Below, piece after piece: positions 61,169 to 64,000 of a DNA stretch of 64,000 bases. Made by a program: the position numbers and the translations under genes. The notes beneath the pieces were generated by a model that was given only the letters and a program-made list of their open reading frames with translations, had not been told where the DNA came from and ran no database searches. Source of the stretch: Methylocaldum marinum (GTDB lineage Bacteria > Pseudomonadota > Gammaproteobacteria > Methylococcales > Methylococcaceae); the NCBI RefSeq assembly GCF_003584645.1, contig NZ_AP017928.1:4157501-4221500 (forward strand), in the 5' to 3' direction. Numbering within the stretch: position 1 is the first letter of the stretch; every line of letters starts with the position of its first letter.

Positions 61169-61977
61169 AAACGTCCCTTGCCGCTTTTCCGAGCCGACCG
61201 GGCTGGGTGCTGGCCGGGGCTTTCGCCGCGGCCATGGTCGTCAATCTGGCCTTGTTGTTGTTGATAGGCGCTCTGATCAGTCATCGAGAGGCCGCGCTGA
61301 TCTCGGCGCCGGATCCGCAACCGGTCGATTTCATCCGCATCATTCCCAAGACCGAGGAGCCGAAACCCGCTCCGCCCCCCGAGCCTGCCCCGATGACCGA
61401 GGTTGCGCCCGAGCCTCGGCCGACGACGCCCGGGCCGCCACCATCCGGTACCGCCAAGCCTTCAGCCAAAAAGCCGGCGCGCGGAGCCGGCCGCAGCGGC
61501 GCCCCCAAGTCCCGGAAGGCACCAGCCCCGGCGCCGGGCACACCGGCTCCCCGGCTCGACATTCCGGAGCAGGGCACGGGCGCCCCGTTCGCCCCCGTGC
61601 CGGGTTCCGATCCGCGCCTCACGGCGCCCCCGGGGCAATGGAGCCCGGACAGGAAGCCCGGCGGCGAGGGGGAGGGCACGAACGGCGAAGGTGGCACGGG
61701 CGGTGGCGGGCTGGTCGTGATCTCGCGGGTGTTGCCGGAGTATCCGCCGCGAGCCCGGGCGCAAAGAATCGAGGGTTGGGTGCGGCTCGAGATCGAGGTC
61801 AGCCCTTCCGGTACGGTCAGCGCGGCGAGGGTCGTGGCGGCCAGCCCGGAGCGGGTATTCGACGACGCCGCCCTGAAGGCAATCCGGCGCTGGCGCTTCC
61901 AGCCGGCCTTCAGCGAGGGTCGCGCCGTATCCCAGCGTGCCACGCTGACGATGAGATTCCGGCTGGAAGAGCGCTGA
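61165..61977 (+). CDS. tonB: TonB energy-transduction protein
   Basis: A 270-residue TonB: transmembrane anchor near 13-35 (GWVLAGAFAAAMVVNLALLLLIG), a long Pro/Ala/Lys/Glu-rich linker (about 55-180) spanning the periplasm, and a C-terminal TonB domain (VLPEYPPRARAQRIEGWVRL ... FDDAALKAIRRWRFQPAF). The YPP motif is present. Overlaps exbD by four bases. It opens TonB-dependent receptors, of which three lie at 36-48 kb; whether this TonB serves them is inference. Confidence 0.93.
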   Translation: MKTSLAAFPSRPGWVLAGAFAAAMVVNLALLLLIGALISHREAALISAPDPQPVDFIRIIPKTEEPKPAPPPEPAPMTEVAPEPRPTTPGPPPSGTAKPSAKKPARGAGRSGAPKSRKAPAPAPGTPAPRLDIPEQGTGAPFAPVPGSDPRLTAPPGQWSPDRKPGGEGEGTNGEGGTGGGGLVVISRVLPEYPPRARAQRIEGWVRLEIEVSPSGTVSAARVVAASPERVFDDAALKAIRRWRFQPAFSEGRAVSQRATLTMRFRLEER

Positions 61978-62166
61978 AGGATGACATCGCGAGTTTCCGC
62001 GGGATAGAGACGATTTCACCCGCTCGTGCGGCGGCTCGTGATTGTTAATGAATAAGATGGCTCTTATACTCGAATTCGGAATCCGACTTGAAGAACAAAT
62101 GCGGACTGCCGAATCAAATTCTTAAGGGATTCCGATGTTACCGCCAAAACTAACGGAGGCGAAGCT

Positions 62167-62703
62167 ATGAAAGCGCGAGTCGCAATAACGACATGTGCCG
62201 CACTATTTTTGTCCTTGGGAGCTACCGCGGCATTCGCCGAAAAATTCAAAATGCCGCCGACCAAGGTCAGCATGGAAAAATGCATGGAAGCTGCGCTGGC
62301 CAAGAAGGACGGCGAGGTCGTCAAGCTCGAATTCAAGATGGAGCGGGGCACGCCCACCTACGAATTCGAGATCGCCGGGAAAGACGGCAAGAATTGGGAA
62401 TACGAATGCGACGCCAACACGGGAGAAATTACCGAGGAAGAGCAGGAGGTCGATAGCCCCGACGATCCGCTGTTCAAGGCCAAGATGAAGATCAGCGAGG
62501 AGGAAGCCAGGAAGATCGCCCTCGAAAAGCATCCCGGCGAGATCGTCGAGACCGAGTACGAGATCGAATCCAACGGCGACGCGTCCTATGAATTCGATAT
62601 CAAGACCGCGGATGGCAAGGAAGTCAAGCTGGAAGTCGACGCCACGACCGGCAAGATCGTCGAGGACGACCAAGAAGAGATTTACCAGATCGGGCGAGAG
62701 TGA
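62167..62703 (+). CDS. secreted PepSY-domain protein (two repeats)
   Basis: A 178-residue periplasmic protein. Signal peptide to AAFA (24); two PepSY repeats follow (about 35-92: [20 protein letters not shown] ... [24 protein letters not shown]; and 108-172: [20 protein letters not shown] ... [22 protein letters not shown]). The mature protein is very acidic. GGAGG precedes the ATG. PepSY proteins are believed to inhibit proteases or bind metals at the envelope. It follows tonB after a 190-base gap but has its own promoter region. Confidence 0.88.
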   Translation: MKARVAITTCAALFLSLGATAAFAEKFKMPPTKVSMEKCMEAALAKKDGEVVKLEFKMERGTPTYEFEIAGKDGKNWEYECDANTGEITEEEQEVDSPDDPLFKAKMKISEEEARKIALEKHPGEIVETEYEIESNGDASYEFDIKTADGKEVKLEVDATTGKIVEDDQEEIYQIGRE

Positions 62704-62759
62704 GATTTGTCCGATCCGACTCATCTTAGAGCGTTTTCTTCGCTGATGTACGCTCGAAG

Positions 62760-62965
62760 GGTTTGCGCCAGGGCAGGCGCGAATCCAAAGTGACCCAAAG
62801 AAAGGGCACCCGGATGGCGCGCTGATCCTGCGCGTCGCCGGCTTGTGCCGGGGGCGACAGAAGGCACTTCCGCGTGCCTCTGTCGCCGCACGCGATCCCT
62901 CGCGTGCCCCTTCGGGCGGTTCCGACTCAAGCCGGCGATGCTCGGGCGCGCCATACGGGACGATT
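62760..62965. repeat. dispersed repeat block with long hairpin
   Basis: GGCGACAGA (62853-62861) pairs with TCTGTCGCC (62879-62887), and inside that GGCAC pairs with GTGCC, around a TTCCGC loop: a near-perfect 35-base hairpin. The surrounding AAAGTGACCCAAAGAAAGGG and GGCGATGCTCGGGCGCGCC are typical of a repeat common in proteobacterial genomes. No gene is seen from 62704 to 63027. Confidence 0.75.
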
Positions 62966-63027
62966 CAGCAATGCGGTACATCTGATTAATGCTCTAACGG
63001 ACTCTTTCGAGCCCGTTTTTTTTGCGC

Positions 63028-63822
63028 TCAATACAGGGAAAGAGTGAATCGATCTCGCAGCAAAACCGGTTGCGGCGTGGTTTGCCGGCACCCGAACAGA
63101 TCGCGCTCGGCGGGACGAAGCGCCCGCAAGCGCAGCGATTCGCTCAAGGGCGGATAGGCCATGGACGCGGACCTATCCCAGGCCGGCCACTGCGAGAACA
63201 GTTCGCGCCAAACCGCCGGTTGCCGGCGGCGCAGTATATGAATCGGGTCGAAGCCGTACCAAGCCGCCGCCGGTTCGATCAGGCGGACGCCGTATGTCTT
63301 CGCGAGCCGTTGTAATTCCTCATGGACGCGGAGTGCCCGCTCGCGCAGCACCGGCCACGCGATCCGGTGCGCCGGAAAGAAAGCCCTGCGCAGCAGTTCG
63401 AATTTCCAGGGCGGCAGCCTCTCGATGCTTGCCATCGGCAGCGACATCAGAACGATCTCGCTGCCTTGCTCGGCCAGCCGATCGAGGCAGGTGTCGACCC
63501 AGGCGAGCAGGTTCGGTACGGTGACGCCGTAAACCAGATCGTTGCCGATATCGGTTACGGCGGCGAGCGGCGGAAGACAGTTCGGACCGTGCTGCGAGAG
63601 AGCCCGCCATAGTCCGCACTGAACGATGCCGGGAAGCGTTCGTCCCGGCACCCGGCTCCGGAGCCCGTAAGATCGGCCGTGCCCGAGAGCCGCCAGCACC
63701 GTCAGAGGCTCTCGCAGCCCCTCGCGCAGGCCGTTCACGACTAGGGGGAAGGCCTGGGCGAGATTGCTCGCTCCGATGAGGATGACGGGGCGGACGAGTT
63801 CCTGATCGATTGGGGTAGTCAT
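63028..63822 (-). CDS. SGNH/GDSL-type hydrolase-like protein
   Basis: A 264-residue protein with the SGNH pattern: GASNLAQAFP (block I Ser), GHGRSYG (block II Gly), DIGNDLVYG (block III Asn/Asp). A catalytic Asp-x-His near the C-terminus is not obvious. No signal peptide, so probably cytoplasmic. I choose the ATG at 63822; a TTG at 63855 would extend the frame into repeat A. Function unknown; an esterase or lipase-like activity would be expected from the fold. Single gene, convergent with the PepSY gene. Confidence 0.65.
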   Translation of the reverse strand: MTTPIDQELVRPVILIGASNLAQAFPLVVNGLREGLREPLTVLAALGHGRSYGLRSRVPGRTLPGIVQCGLWRALSQHGPNCLPPLAAVTDIGNDLVYGVTVPNLLAWVDTCLDRLAEQGSEIVLMSLPMASIERLPPWKFELLRRAFFPAHRIAWPVLRERALRVHEELQRLAKTYGVRLIEPAAAWYGFDPIHILRRRQPAVWRELFSQWPAWDRSASMAYPPLSESLRLRALRPAERDLFGCRQTTPQPVLLRDRFTLSLY

Positions 63823-63840
63823 GGGTTGAGTCGTGTAGTT

Positions 63841-64000
63841 CCAAATCGCCTTCAATCAGGAATTTCTTTTCGTAGGGTGGGTTAGGCGCACATCAGCACT
63901 GACCGATGTCCCATCACGGCGCTTCGCGTGCGCCGTAACCCACTGAGCGACCTCGAACCGGCGGGTTACGCGGAGCCTGTCGAAGGACCTGTCCTGAGCG
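63841..64000 (+). repeat. dispersed repeat A, copy 2 (runs off the window)
   Basis: Near-identical to 12926-13083: starts CCAAATCGCCTTCAATCAGG, contains GTAGGGTGGGTTAGGCGCAC and GTGCGCCGTAACCCACTG, and ends CCTGTCGAAGGACCTGTCC. It extends to the end of the window and probably beyond. Confidence 0.85.

Overview
The window opens inside the 3' part of a 23S rRNA gene, followed by a 5S rRNA gene and a strong terminator, so it starts at the end of an rRNA operon. The remaining ~62 kb is GC-rich chromosomal DNA of a Gram-negative bacterium, most likely a gammaproteobacterium: it carries many outer-membrane lipoproteins, TonB-dependent receptors, ExeA/GspB of type II secretion, ExbB/ExbD/TonB and REP-like intergenic palindromes. 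A Methylococcales-type methanotroph would fit, but no diagnostic gene lies here, so that is a guess.

Layout. 1.8-5.5 kb: small envelope genes (single-TM protein, tiny lipoprotein, zinc-ribbon membrane protein, DUF1328 protein, unknown multi-pass protein) around a hairpin-rich stretch without genes. 5.8-7.9 kb: a GH57 glycosidase whose first exon-like segment is cut off by a one-base shift in a T6 run, then a secreted CHRD protein. 9-13 kb: formaldehyde-dehydrogenase-like MDR, SRPBCC protein, HbpS/GlcG-like protein and class I FBP aldolase. 13.3-16.3 kb: a GbsR-type regulator and three genes (SDR-DoxX, DUF2269, DUF4166), with the same operator-like palindrome before the regulator and before the operon. 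16.3-18.9 kb: gspB-exeA. 19-25.5 kb: a MatP-like ribbon-helix-helix protein with four copies of a palindrome, glycine-zipper and OmpA lipoproteins, OBAP-like lipoprotein, aquaporin, unknown membrane protein, Rap1a/Tai-like protein. 25.7-29.7 kb: a MerR-controlled copper-resistance operon (regulator, methyltransferase, CopA, CopB). 30-36.4 kb: outer-membrane protein, Lon-like protein and HAD phosphatase, glycosyltransferase divergent from a CDP-alcohol phosphatidyltransferase, two methyltransferases.

36.5-49.5 kb is the core of the window: two tandem, paralogous iron-uptake cassettes on the minus strand, each FecI sigma - FecR - TonB-dependent transducer with STN domain - PepSY membrane protein, each preceded by the same Fur-like box; one carries an additional receptor that lacks the STN domain and a recognisable TonB box. 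A two-component system divergent from a Spy/CpxP-like protein follows. The TonB energiser (DUF3450-ExbB-ExbB-ExbD-TonB) lies at 58-62 kb and could power the receptors.

52.5-56.2 kb holds a tightly packed minus-strand operon: a GTP cyclohydrolase II fused to a RibD-type reductase, an MDR dehydrogenase that lacks the usual zinc ligands, a PTPS-family enzyme with Glu where the catalytic Cys normally sits, and a methyltransferase. This looks like an uncharacterised GTP-derived (pterin- or flavin-like) biosynthetic pathway and is the best candidate for an undescribed system. Intergenic regions carry several families of palindromic dispersed repeats, one copy running off the right edge of the window.
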